This document shows positions 43,141-51,102 of a stretch of 64,000 bases of DNA, piece by piece. Source of the DNA: Calothrix sp. HK-06 (GTDB lineage Bacteria > Cyanobacteriota > Cyanobacteriia > Cyanobacteriales > Nostocaceae); NCBI RefSeq assembly GCF_001904745.1, contig NZ_MRCD01000030.1, positions 1-64,000 of the forward strand, written 5' to 3'. Numbering within the stretch: the stretch's first letter is position 1; every line of letters begins with the position of its first letter. Below the pieces are notes generated by a model. The model saw only the letters and a list, made by a program, of their open reading frames with translations, did no database searches and was not told the DNA's origin. Both the position numbers and the translations under genes were made by a program.

Positions 43141-43731
43141 ATGTTATATCTTTGGCTAGGAATCATCGCGGTTAGTGCAGCTATAATTTACACACAGCGC
43201 AGACAAATACAAAACTTATTAAAACCAACCACATCTAATAAAAAACTGGCGCTAGTAAACACTACAATATTTGATTTAAAAATAGGCGATATAGTCCAGC
43301 ACATGGGTATTGATTGGGTAATCGAAGGTAAATTGACTTATCAAGAAGGTGCCTATTACTGGTACGAATATTTACTACAAGACAAAGATAAAATAGTCTG
43401 GTTATCTGTCGAAGAAGATGACCGTGTTGAAGTCGCACTACTAGAACCAACAAACCAACTTGATGTAAGTAAAGACCCACCACCAGAATTAACCTTTGCT
43501 GGAGAAATATATACACGTGTAGATTATGGTAAAGCCAGAATGACACGTACTGGCTTAACCATGAAACGGAAAGCAGAAAAATGTGGATATTTTGACTATG
43601 AAAGCGCGGATGGAAAAATTCTATCAATTGAAATTTGGGATGGAGATATTGAAGTTTCCGTTGGAGAAAAAATCAGTCCTCGGTCGCTAACAATATTACC
43701 TGGTGATGGTAAAACCGTGTACCGTGATTAA
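43141..43731 (+). CDS. DUF4178-family membrane-anchored protein
   Basis: 196 residues: one N-terminal helix (YLWLGIIAVSAAIIYTQR), then a DUF4178 beta domain (LKIGDIVQHMGIDWVIEGKL, YYWYEYLLQDKDKIVWLSVE, GYFDYESADGKILSIEIWDG, EVSVGEKISPRSLTILPG). DUF4178 proteins occur in membrane-stress operons with spermidine synthases and DUF350 proteins. Transcribed with speE (48-base gap that contains a small GTGGGCA-CTGCCCAC palindrome). It converges with the glycosyltransferase gene with a gap of two bases. Confidence 0.87.
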   Translation: MLYLWLGIIAVSAAIIYTQRRQIQNLLKPTTSNKKLALVNTTIFDLKIGDIVQHMGIDWVIEGKLTYQEGAYYWYEYLLQDKDKIVWLSVEEDDRVEVALLEPTNQLDVSKDPPPELTFAGEIYTRVDYGKARMTRTGLTMKRKAEKCGYFDYESADGKILSIEIWDGDIEVSVGEKISPRSLTILPGDGKTVYRD

Positions 43732-43733
43732 AC

Positions 43734-44891
43734 CTATAATTCAACTGCTCGACAAACTTGCAAAACTTGCAACCATCTTTGTTGATGAATTTTGCTGTAT
43801 CGTTTCCGCGATGGCTTACGTTCGTCAGCTTTTTTATGGATATCAGAAACATTAATCACAAGATTAACAGCTAAATGATTAGGCAATTTAAATTTTTTTT
43901 TGAGATACTGATACCAATAGTCATGCTCTAGACCCATCCAAGACATTATTGGTTTAACTGCAATTTTCAAAAGCAATTTAATCAAAAATTGATATTTAAA
44001 TAAGCTAATAATTTGGGTATAGTCTAATTTTATACCTTTATATACTAAGACTAAAGTACTCCAATAATCTCCGCAAGACTGGCTGACTGCTGATAAATAA
44101 AAGCAAAAATTACTGGCAGACAAATCGTAGATGTAAGTAGGAATTTCTGGATGTCTTTGTTGGAAATCTGCCATAAACACATTATAAGACCTTTCCATTG
44201 ACCGATAGTTATAAGACATACTTCCTCTTACCCGACGGTAACCAATCAAAAATTCTTGTACTACCCGAAAATTGTAATGTTCAGCAATACGCAAATAAAT
44301 ATCCCAATCCTCACAACCTTGAGCATTATGTGCTTTAAGTTTACAGTTGTAACCACCAACTTTTTCAAAACAAGATCGGCGTATCAGAGGTACACTAGCA
44401 CAGCCTATAAAGTTGGTATACACCAGAAGTGGGTAAACAGTTCCCTCTGCACTATAAAAGTCTTTATGATATTCAGTATCAGGTATTCCATAGATTATAT
44501 CATCCTCGTCAATGTTGACCGACCAGGCATAAACTAGTCCTACAGATGGGTCAGCTTCTAGCAAGCATTGCACTTGTTTTTCTAGTTTTTGGGGATACCA
44601 AATATCATCGGCATCAATTGGTGCGATATACTCACCACTAGACTTTTCAATTGCTAAATTACGAGCTGTTGCTACTCCTGCATTTGCCTGTCGCAAGAGT
44701 TTGACACAACTGTTTTTCTGAACAAAAGATTCTAAAATTTCGGCAGTTCGATCAAGCGATCCGTCATCAACAACTAAAACTTCAATATTTGTGTACGTTT
44801 GAGTCAGGATAGAATCCAATGTTCGTTTAATAAAAGTCTCAGCATTGTAAGCCGTTACAATAACAGAAACTAAGGGAAATTCTCTTGTCAT
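43734..44891 (-). CDS. family 2 glycosyltransferase
   Basis: 385 residues of GT-A fold: PLVSVIVTAYNAETFIKRTL, VLVVDDGSLDRTAEILESF (DxD-type nucleotide site begins), ANAGVATARNLAIEKSSGEY, IAPIDADDIWYPQKLEKQV with the DAD metal motif, and the acceptor segment GGYNCKLKAHNAQGCEDWDI (ED catalytic-base box). It transfers a sugar to an envelope polysaccharide or glycolipid; the acceptor is unknown. No other glycan gene is adjacent. Confidence 0.88.
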   Translation of the reverse strand: MTREFPLVSVIVTAYNAETFIKRTLDSILTQTYTNIEVLVVDDGSLDRTAEILESFVQKNSCVKLLRQANAGVATARNLAIEKSSGEYIAPIDADDIWYPQKLEKQVQCLLEADPSVGLVYAWSVNIDEDDIIYGIPDTEYHKDFYSAEGTVYPLLVYTNFIGCASVPLIRRSCFEKVGGYNCKLKAHNAQGCEDWDIYLRIAEHYNFRVVQEFLIGYRRVRGSMSYNYRSMERSYNVFMADFQQRHPEIPTYIYDLSASNFCFYLSAVSQSCGDYWSTLVLVYKGIKLDYTQIISLFKYQFLIKLLLKIAVKPIMSWMGLEHDYWYQYLKKKFKLPNHLAVNLVINVSDIHKKADERKPSRKRYSKIHQQRWLQVLQVCRAVEL

Positions 44892-45381
44892 AGGACTAGC
44901 TTTTTCAAGGTGTTATACCATTTCTATATGAAGATTCACATTATTAGTTTTAGCCCTCGAACTTTGGCAGTTTTGGTATTTAATTATACCCATCTGCATA
45001 TTAAATTGGTATAATGCTACAGACTGATTTGTAGTTTGCTTGAAAGATAACTTTTATTCGTTAGCTATAACTTAAGGCAGAAGACTAACTGCACCTATCG
45101 ATGATAGATAGTGCCGTTGTAACAAGGACGTTTTATACATTCTTGCCATGCAGTCTCGGTATAATAATTATCTTAAACTTTTCTTTAGATGTAGAACTAA
45201 AGTTTTTATTTATACTTTTTCTTCACTTCTGCTTTCTGCCTTCTGTTTTTTTAAGGATTCAGGTATTTCAAACTATTTATAGAGTCAGAAGCTTATTTTT
45301 TTGAAGTAAGCAAATATATTAACTTATACCTACTTGTAACCTGATAAAACTCAGTAATAAATATAATTATGTATAAAATAA
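44892..45381. other. intergenic region without a supported gene
   Basis: Nothing convincing: low-complexity AT-rich sequence. A 67-codon hydrophobic frame at 45101 has no ribosome-binding site and biased residues (F, L, I), so I do not count it as a gene. Confidence 0.45.
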
Positions 45382-45411
45382 TAAGCTCGGTTAAGAGTAC
45401 AACCGAGCTTA
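45382..45411 (-). terminator. intrinsic terminator of the E2 gene
   Basis: AAGCTCGGTT and AACCGAGCTT form a ten-pair stem with an eight-base loop, followed on the minus strand by a T-rich run (TTATTATTTTAT). Confidence 0.82.
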
Positions 45412-45443
45412 ATAAATTCAAATTAGCGCTATCTTAAGTAATA

Positions 45444-46754
45444 TTACATAGTCAACGATTGTGTGTTGGTTTCGATGCACGATGCCAAGTCTTTCAGAAA
45501 GGCCGCCGCATGGGCGCCGTATATAATACGGTGGTCACAGGTAATATTGACTTGCATTTGCTGCTTCACACCAAACATTCCGTTTTCTGTTGCAACTACT
45601 TGAGGACGCGAGGCGCCGATTGCTAGTATCGAACCAGTTCCAGGTGGTAAGATAGCGTCGAATGTATCAACACCAAACATTCCTAAATTAGAAATAGTAA
45701 AGGTACCTGTACTATACTCATCGGGTTGAAGTTGTTTCGCACGCGCACGGTCTACTAAAGACTTCCAGTTACGTGATAGCGAATATATATCTATTTGGTC
45801 GGCGTTTTGCAAGACTGGTGTAATTAACCCACCATCGTCCATTGCTACCGCAACAGCTATATTAATGCCAGAGTGATGCACAATTCCTGAGTCAGAATAA
45901 CTAGCATTTAATAAAGGATGTTTTTGTAGTGTTACCGCTACAGCTTTCGCTAGCAGCGCGCTCATTGTCACACCTTTAGATTTAAGCTGTTTGTAGAGTT
46001 TGTCGAGAGCGTCGGTGGTGATAGTGTAGCCTACACGGAAAACTGGAACTGCCAAACTCGCAACCATACTTCTATTAACAGCGTTTTGCAACGTGTTAAA
46101 TGGTGTTGTTGTTCCTGGCACTGCTGAAACAGGTGAGTAATGTGCTGGTGCTGGTGCTGGTTTCGCAACTGTTGCTGGTGTGTAAACTGGTGTTTCAACA
46201 GGAGCTACAGGGGTAACAACAGGAGTCGCGGTTGGAACTTTGCCTGCAAGAGCTTCTATATCAGCAGCAATAATACGACCGAAAGGGCCACTACCAGTAG
46301 TAATTTTATCCAACTCGACTTTTAGCTCTTTTGCTAATTTCTTAGCGCGTGGTGACGCTACAACCCTACCTTCGCGATGGTTTGAGCCGTTAGAGTTTGC
46401 TGTTGTGGTTTGTGCAGTCGCGGTTGCACTGGCGCCGTTTGTTGCAGCAACTGCTTGTGCAACAGGTTGTGCGGTTGATTTTGCTTGTGCTGCCGCAGTG
46501 GCAATTTCCGCTTCGGTTTCAACAATAAAAGCAATCGCTTCCCCAACAGGCGCCGAATCACCAGCTTGAACTATGATATGGGCAAGGTATCCTTCATAAA
46601 AGGATTCCACATCCATATCAGCTTTATCAGACTCGACAACCACCACAGTTTCGCCTTTTTCCACTTTGTCACCAGGTGATTTTGCCCAAGAGACAATTTT
46701 GCCTTCGGTCATGGTGGAACTAAGTGCGGGCATGAATACTTCGTAAATGCTCAT
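45444..46754 (-). CDS. pyruvate dehydrogenase E2, dihydrolipoamide acetyltransferase
   Basis: 436 residues, plastid-type E2. One lipoyl domain (residues 1-80) with the lipoylated Lys44 in ESDKADMDVE; an Ala/Thr/Pro-rich hinge; a peripheral subunit-binding domain about 126-172 (VVASPRAKKLAKELKVELDK, GPFGRIIAADIEA); another hinge; and the acetyltransferase core from about 215 to the end. The catalytic His408 lies in CDHRIIYGAHAAAFLKDL, where the usual Asp of HxxxDG is Tyr, as in cyanobacterial and plastid homologues. It moves acetyl groups from pyruvate to CoA. Single gene with its own terminator. Confidence 0.93.
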   Translation of the reverse strand: MSIYEVFMPALSSTMTEGKIVSWAKSPGDKVEKGETVVVVESDKADMDVESFYEGYLAHIIVQAGDSAPVGEAIAFIVETEAEIATAAAQAKSTAQPVAQAVAATNGASATATAQTTTANSNGSNHREGRVVASPRAKKLAKELKVELDKITTGSGPFGRIIAADIEALAGKVPTATPVVTPVAPVETPVYTPATVAKPAPAPAHYSPVSAVPGTTTPFNTLQNAVNRSMVASLAVPVFRVGYTITTDALDKLYKQLKSKGVTMSALLAKAVAVTLQKHPLLNASYSDSGIVHHSGINIAVAVAMDDGGLITPVLQNADQIDIYSLSRNWKSLVDRARAKQLQPDEYSTGTFTISNLGMFGVDTFDAILPPGTGSILAIGASRPQVVATENGMFGVKQQMQVNITCDHRIIYGAHAAAFLKDLASCIETNTQSLTM

Positions 46755-46999
46755 CTTGTGTGGTTAGGTTAATCGATAAATTATAAATTGTGCCAAATCG
46801 AATTGTAGCTTGCTTCTTCGCACGAGGAACCATCTTAATAATGTTTATGTCTATAAATTTTGTATAAGCCTTTTTTCCTGACCTCTCTCCCCAAAGTGTG
46901 ATTTATATATAAAAGTTATAAAACGACCGGAGGAAATGCTGTATATAGACTTAAAATGCAAAGTTGATAACTAAACCTTCTCACACACACGTTTTTGTT

Positions 47000-47491
47000 A
47001 TGTCGGCAAAGTCAAAGATAGTTTTTATTCTGATACTCAGTATCTTTGCCACAATCAGCGCTAGCGTTGTTTTTAACAATTCTAATTCATCCTCACTGAT
47101 TTACACCAATCAGAACGCACAAGCGCAACAACCCCCTGTGGCAATAGAAGCTGATATTGCAGCTAATCCGGAACGCGCAAAATATAAAACGATACCTTTA
47201 GAAAGTATCAAATCCGCGCTCCAAGGTTCAGACCCAGCATCATTAGCAATGGAAGCATTTGATACAAATGGTATTGAGCATAAACCCCGAAAAGTTGAGG
47301 TCGCTTACCCACAACCGAATCAAGCTTTAGTAACAATTACTCAAAACGACCTAGTTAAAAACTCTCGCGATGCAGTTCGCTACCGCGTCGAACTCAGCGC
47401 TTTTGGACGCACAATACTCGCTACCTCTCCTCCTATGTGGCAAATAGTCTGGGTGGGAAAACGAAATAGCAACGAAGAAAGTCGTGAGTAG
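47000..47491 (+). CDS. signal-anchored protein of unknown function
   Basis: About 163 residues from MSAKSKIVF; a Met 12 codons up is open but without a site. A single N-terminal helix (IVFILILSIFATISASVVF), a disordered Asn/Gln-rich segment, then a compact domain (KTIPLESIKSALQGSDPASL, PRKVEVAYPQPNQALVTITQ, YRVELSAFGRTILATSPPMW). It looks like a thylakoid or periplasmic lumen protein of cyanobacteria. I do not know its function. It converges with a hairpin-rich region and YlqD. Confidence 0.7.
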   Translation: MSAKSKIVFILILSIFATISASVVFNNSNSSSLIYTNQNAQAQQPPVAIEADIAANPERAKYKTIPLESIKSALQGSDPASLAMEAFDTNGIEHKPRKVEVAYPQPNQALVTITQNDLVKNSRDAVRYRVELSAFGRTILATSPPMWQIVWVGKRNSNEESRE

Positions 47492-47636
47492 GGTGTGTGA
47501 CGCTACGATAATTCTCACCTTAAACGAGGATTTGGTGGCGTCACACACCAGTAAAATAGCACTGATAAAATAAATGGTGCGTGAAAGCACTTAAATCTTG
47601 CGTTACATTGATTGGCTGCAATAGCTTTCACGCACC
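47492..47636. repeat. two adjacent long palindromes between convergent genes
   Basis: First: GGTGTGTGACGC at 47492 pairs with GCGTCACACACC at 47538. Second: GGTGCGTGAAAGC at 47576 pairs with GCTTTCACGCACC at 47624. The two stems are of related style (GGTGxGTGA) but differ in sequence. They sit exactly between the two convergent genes and may act as terminators in both directions. Confidence 0.65.
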
Positions 47637-47640
47637 CTAC

Positions 47641-48087
47641 TTAGATGTCTCCGCGAATTTCTTCAACGACTCCATCACGGATGACTACTTCAACTTGTAA
47701 CTTACTAATTAAGTTATCTCCTGGTTCAACGCGGAAAAAACCTTCCATTTGGAATTGATTTACTTCTTGGTCGAGTTCCAATAACTGAACCTGTTGGAGA
47801 TTTTGTAAGCTTTGGTTCTTTTGTTCTAGTAGCTCACTTTTCTTTTCGTTGACTTGCGCTTGGATATTATCTATTTGCTGTAAGGTTTGTGGTCCAGGTG
47901 GTTGCAAACCTTGTTTTTGAATTTCTGCTATTGCCCGTTGTCCTTGAACATCGAGTTGTTGTAGCTGTTGGTCAATTTGGATAATTTGACCCTGAAGTTG
48001 CTGCTGTACTTCTTCTTTCCAAAGCGGGGTAACAATCGCTTTGACGTTGACAGCACGCTTTAATAGTAGTTGCTTGGAGACATCCAT
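47641..48087 (-). CDS. YlqD-family protein
   Basis: 148 residues. A predicted coiled coil rich in Gln and Leu fills residues 35-105 (QQLQGQIIQIDQQLQQLDVQ), followed by a beta-rich end (GFFRVEPGDNLISKLQVEVV, IRDGVVEEIRGDI). These match YlqD of Bacillus, a conserved small protein often near 16S processing genes there; its function is unknown. MDVSKQLLLKRAVNVKAIVT at the front is also typical. Confidence 0.82.
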   Translation of the reverse strand: MDVSKQLLLKRAVNVKAIVTPLWKEEVQQQLQGQIIQIDQQLQQLDVQGQRAIAEIQKQGLQPPGPQTLQQIDNIQAQVNEKKSELLEQKNQSLQNLQQVQLLELDQEVNQFQMEGFFRVEPGDNLISKLQVEVVIRDGVVEEIRGDI

Positions 48088-48144
48088 AAAGTTTTCACGT
48101 TCACTCGTTAGTTAACAGTTGTGGAGGCGAGGGCGAACATGTCG

Positions 48145-48894
48145 TTAATAGTATCGCTTGGGACGTTCCATTACAACATGGCGCCTTACCTCCAATGTTT
48201 GTGTAATTAAACCATTTTCGACAGAAAACGGCTCTAAAATTAACCGTGCAGGCGCCTATACGGTCGTCCGGACGTTAGCCAGGACGATTTTGCACCTCTC
48301 GGTTAATTTCTCGACGAAATAAATCCAGGATTATTTTACTCTCCAAGTTTATTTCTTGGCTGCCTGCCAGTGTAACATTGTCTTTTTGTATACATAGCTT
48401 TAAATCCTGCGTTTTTGCCCATTTTTCTAGGACTTCCACGCTAGGAACTATTGCTGCATCCTCAATTGGTTGTGCCTCTATGTTCTCACCATTTGTTAAT
48501 ACAATAGTATCTTTTGCACATCCGGTTAAAATCAGGTCGTTAGCATCCCATCAACAGCACCTGCCATCATAATTCCTTGGTCAGCTATCAACCAGTGCGG
48601 AGAATTATCTGCTATTAAAGCACTTCTATCACTTGGTGCCACTCCCAACGCCTGTAAACCAGCCGCAAAACACTGAATTTTTGATTTAATTGAGTATAAG
48701 TTAAAACAACTTCTGGTTTCGCATGAGGGTCATTAACTGCCACCACATGCCTAACATTGCTTTGCTACTTCACGCCATATTTCGCTCAGTGTCTTAACAC
48801 TTGAACAATCAACTAAATGCTTGGCCAAGTCAGGGTCGCGTGAACTATAGTTCACCAAGAAATTTGGGTCATTATATGTTTTTACCATAACCAT
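48145..48894 (-). pseudogene. long-chain acyl-CoA synthetase (AMP-forming), internally deleted
   Basis: The front starts at an ATG and reads MVMVKTYNDPNFLVNYSSRD, CSSVKTLSEIWREVAKQC, and later VVLTYTQLNQK, LGVAPSDRSALIADNSPHWL. About 400 codons are missing near 48550, then the C-terminal block appears: DLILTGCAKDTIVLTNGENI, QPIEDAAIVPS, VEVLEKWAKTQDLKLCIQKD, ESKIILDLFRREINREVQNR. Several frameshifts and stops separate the pieces. Intact homologues are about 650 residues. Confidence 0.75.
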
Positions 48895-49244
48895 TTCACG
48901 CTACTATTACCTAAAAATTAAATTAATACTGTTTCCAGCATATTCCGCATCAGAGACAGCATAACTTACTTAAAAAGACACAACTTTCTGACATTGGCTT
49001 CTCAATATCAAAATAAATTCACCTATTGATTAAAATCTATGTTGTGTTAGGCTTATATAAACAAACAGTGATGCTTCAAAACCCGCTTTCAAAAAAGAGA
49101 TGGGTTTTTGCCCTCTGAACGACCGCAGCGCACATCTATTTTAGATTTTGAATTTTAGGTCTTGAGTGTTTTTTGCCCAAGGTCTAAAACCTAAAATCTA
49201 AAATTCACACAGCCTACTACGATTCATTAAGAGGTAAACCAGAC
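48895..49244. repeat. intergenic region with an inverted TTTAGATTTT repeat
   Basis: No gene seen. TTTTAGATTTTGAATTTTAG and AAACCTAAAATCTAAAATTC form an imperfect inverted repeat over 49139-49206. It is followed by the miniprotein gene. Confidence 0.45.
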
Positions 49245-49502
49245 ATGAATTCAATAGATATCATATTACTAACTTTGGTCAGCACAATTACTTGCCTTGC
49301 GTTGCCGCGAATGGTTTCAATGATTTTGGCTCTTGGCAATCAATCGATAAAACAAAGTCGAGTTCTTGTTCTTCAAAAAGAAAAACAAAAGCATAAACCA
49401 AAGGTTACTAGTTTTCCATTCTGTGCTACTTATACCTTGAAAACTACTCCATCATGTAAATTCAGCCCGCACTTCTGCGAGAGATGTTCTCCAAATTTGT
49501 AG
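49245..49502 (+). CDS. single-TM miniprotein, copy 1
   Basis: 85 residues; the N-terminus MNSIDIILLTLVSTITCLALP is a membrane helix, followed by a basic linker (LVLQKEKQKHKPKVTSF) and a Cys-containing tail (CATYTLKTTPSCKFS, HFCERCSPN). A second, shorter gene with the same N-terminal pattern (MN-[S/L]-[I/V]-D-x-x-LLTL-x-S-x-T-x-C-x-ALP) follows. Clear terminator after it. The CxxC and further Cys in the tail could bind metal. Family unknown to me. Confidence 0.6.
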   Translation: MNSIDIILLTLVSTITCLALPRMVSMILALGNQSIKQSRVLVLQKEKQKHKPKVTSFPFCATYTLKTTPSCKFSPHFCERCSPNL

Positions 49503-49514
49503 AACAACTTGATG

Positions 49515-49550
49515 GGGAGATTGCCTACAAGGGGCAGTATCTCCCTTTTT
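49515..49550 (+). terminator. intrinsic terminator after miniprotein copy 1
   Basis: GGGAGAT and ATCTCCC with a partly paired inner loop (TGCC...GGCA), then TTTTT. Confidence 0.82.
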
Positions 49551-49699
49551 AATATTATGTTGACTTATGTTTAAAAAATTTTATATTAAGTTAAACTTAT
49601 ACTTATCAAAAGAAATTCCAAACATTCAATTTAACATATATTAACCGATATGCTGCAAACTTAATAAATAGAACCAATTATAAAAAAAGGGGGAAGGCT

Positions 49700-49876
49700 T
49701 TGAATTTAGTAGACGGTTTACTCCTAACACTCTTTAGTGCAACTGTTTGCATCGCATTGCCAAAGCTGCTGTCAACGCTACTCACTGACAGAGCAGAGAA
49801 AATAAAACCACCTTTAACAGAAACATTATCAGAGGCGCCGAGTCAAGAAGTACCCACCCTACTTACTGAAAGTTAA
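49700..49876 (+). CDS. single-TM miniprotein, copy 2 (TTG start)
   Basis: 58 residues, MNLVDGLLLTLFSATVCIAL then PKLLSTLL and an acidic, Pro-containing end (EKIKPPLTETLSEAPSQEVP). The start is TTG with GGGGGAAGG before it. Its first 22 residues align with the first 22 of the gene 450 bases upstream; the tails differ. It is below many size cut-offs. The pair may be a diversified membrane peptide family. Confidence 0.6.
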   Translation: MNLVDGLLLTLFSATVCIALPKLLSTLLTDRAEKIKPPLTETLSEAPSQEVPTLLTES

Positions 49877-49925
49877 GTTAAACATCTATCTCCCATAAAT
49901 ACACAGCTAGTTTAAATCGATACGT

Positions 49926-49953
49926 AACCCGGTTGTACTTCAACCGGGTTTTT
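49926..49953 (+). terminator. intrinsic terminator after miniprotein copy 2
   Basis: AACCCGGTT, seven-base loop, AACCGGGTT, then TTT; it runs into the next palindrome. Confidence 0.75.
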
Positions 49954-49993
49954 ACATCATGTCCCGGTTACGTAACCGGGACATGATGTAAAA
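49950..49993. repeat. perfect 44-bp palindrome
   Basis: Each arm is 22 bases (TTTTACATCATGTCCCGGTT plus AC) with no spacer: the centre is the C/G step at 49971/49972. No mismatch is present. The inner word CCCGGTTACGTAACCGGG overlaps in style the terminator stem before it. Confidence 0.85.
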
Positions 49994-50074
49994 TTATTGG
50001 GCGGGCTGTAATACTGTACTGGAGATTTAAATATCCTTTAATATAAGACTGCACGCAATATAAAAGCTAACAAT

Positions 50075-51097
50075 ATGGAGTCTTACAGAGTTCTAGCGTT
50101 GCAAATGACTTGTCATGCGGTCAATTTGGCTGCTGACCGTCAAGAAGCCCGTGATTTAATGCAAAAAAGTATCAACCGTTTAGCGCAACAAATACCTGTT
50201 AGTCTTGCTTTTATTGGTTCCGATTGTCGTTTAATAGTTCTACCAGAATACTTTCTAACTGGTTTCCCTATGGGAGAGTCTTTTGAGGTTTGGCAAGACA
50301 AAGCTTGTTTGGAAATGAATGGGGCTGAATATGAAAGTTTAGGAAAAATTGCCCAAAAACATCAGATTTTTTTAGCTGGTAACGCTTACGAACTTGACCC
50401 TCATTTCCCTAATTTATATTTCCAGACCTGTTTTGTTATTGACCCATCTGGTTCAATTGTCTTGCGCTATAGGCGCCTCAATTCTATGTATGCTCCGACA
50501 CCGCACGACGTTTGGGATAAATATTTAGATTGTTACGGTTTGGATGGAGTTTTTCCTGTAGCAAAAACAGCAATTGGTAATTTAGCAGCCATTGCTTCTG
50601 ACGAGATTTTATTTCCAGAACTAGCTCGATGTTTTATGATGCGAGGAGCAGAGGTCTTTCTCCACCACACCTCAGAGATATACGGCAAAGAACGTGCCCC
50701 AAAGGAAGCAGCGAAAATTTCTCGTGCCGTAGAAAATATAGCTTACGTAGTTTCCGCTAATAGTGGGGGAATTACAAATACAGCACTTCCAGCTTCTTCT
50801 ACTGATGGTGGCTCAAAAATAATTGATTATCGCGGTCTAGTATTAGCTGAAACAGGCTCAGGTGAAAGTATGGCAGCATTCGCAGAAATTGACTTAGCTG
50901 CATTACGTCGTTATCGTCACCGTCCAGGGATATTTAATGTACTCTCACGTCAGCGACTCGATGCTTATGTAGAAAGTTACCGACAGTCGCAATTTTACCC
51001 AGCAAATACTATGCTAAATCAAGAAGTCAATCGCAATCATTTTATTAAAACTCAGCAAGAAACTATTGAGCATTTAATTAAACTTGGCATTATTTAA
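50075..51097 (+). CDS. nitrilase-superfamily protein with Ser in place of the catalytic Cys
   Basis: 340 residues of carbon-nitrogen hydrolase fold. The catalytic Glu58 is in VLPEYFLTGF. The Lys block reads VLRYRRLN (Arg134 area), and the nucleophile block, aligned on the FPE that follows, reads IASDEILFPE, so Ser175 stands where Cys is expected. Standard hydrolysis through a thioester would then fail; a Ser nucleophile or loss of activity is possible. The end (PGIFNVLSRQRLDAYVESYR) extends beyond minimal members. It opens a six-gene operon; the ALDH gene follows after 5 bases. Confidence 0.75.
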   Translation: MESYRVLALQMTCHAVNLAADRQEARDLMQKSINRLAQQIPVSLAFIGSDCRLIVLPEYFLTGFPMGESFEVWQDKACLEMNGAEYESLGKIAQKHQIFLAGNAYELDPHFPNLYFQTCFVIDPSGSIVLRYRRLNSMYAPTPHDVWDKYLDCYGLDGVFPVAKTAIGNLAAIASDEILFPELARCFMMRGAEVFLHHTSEIYGKERAPKEAAKISRAVENIAYVVSANSGGITNTALPASSTDGGSKIIDYRGLVLAETGSGESMAAFAEIDLAALRRYRHRPGIFNVLSRQRLDAYVESYRQSQFYPANTMLNQEVNRNHFIKTQQETIEHLIKLGII

Positions 51098-51102
51098 TTC
51101 TC

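Noticed and set aside
45101-45304. 67-codon hydrophobic ORF
   Set aside because: No ribosome-binding site, biased composition in AT-rich DNA, no recognisable pattern; probably chance.
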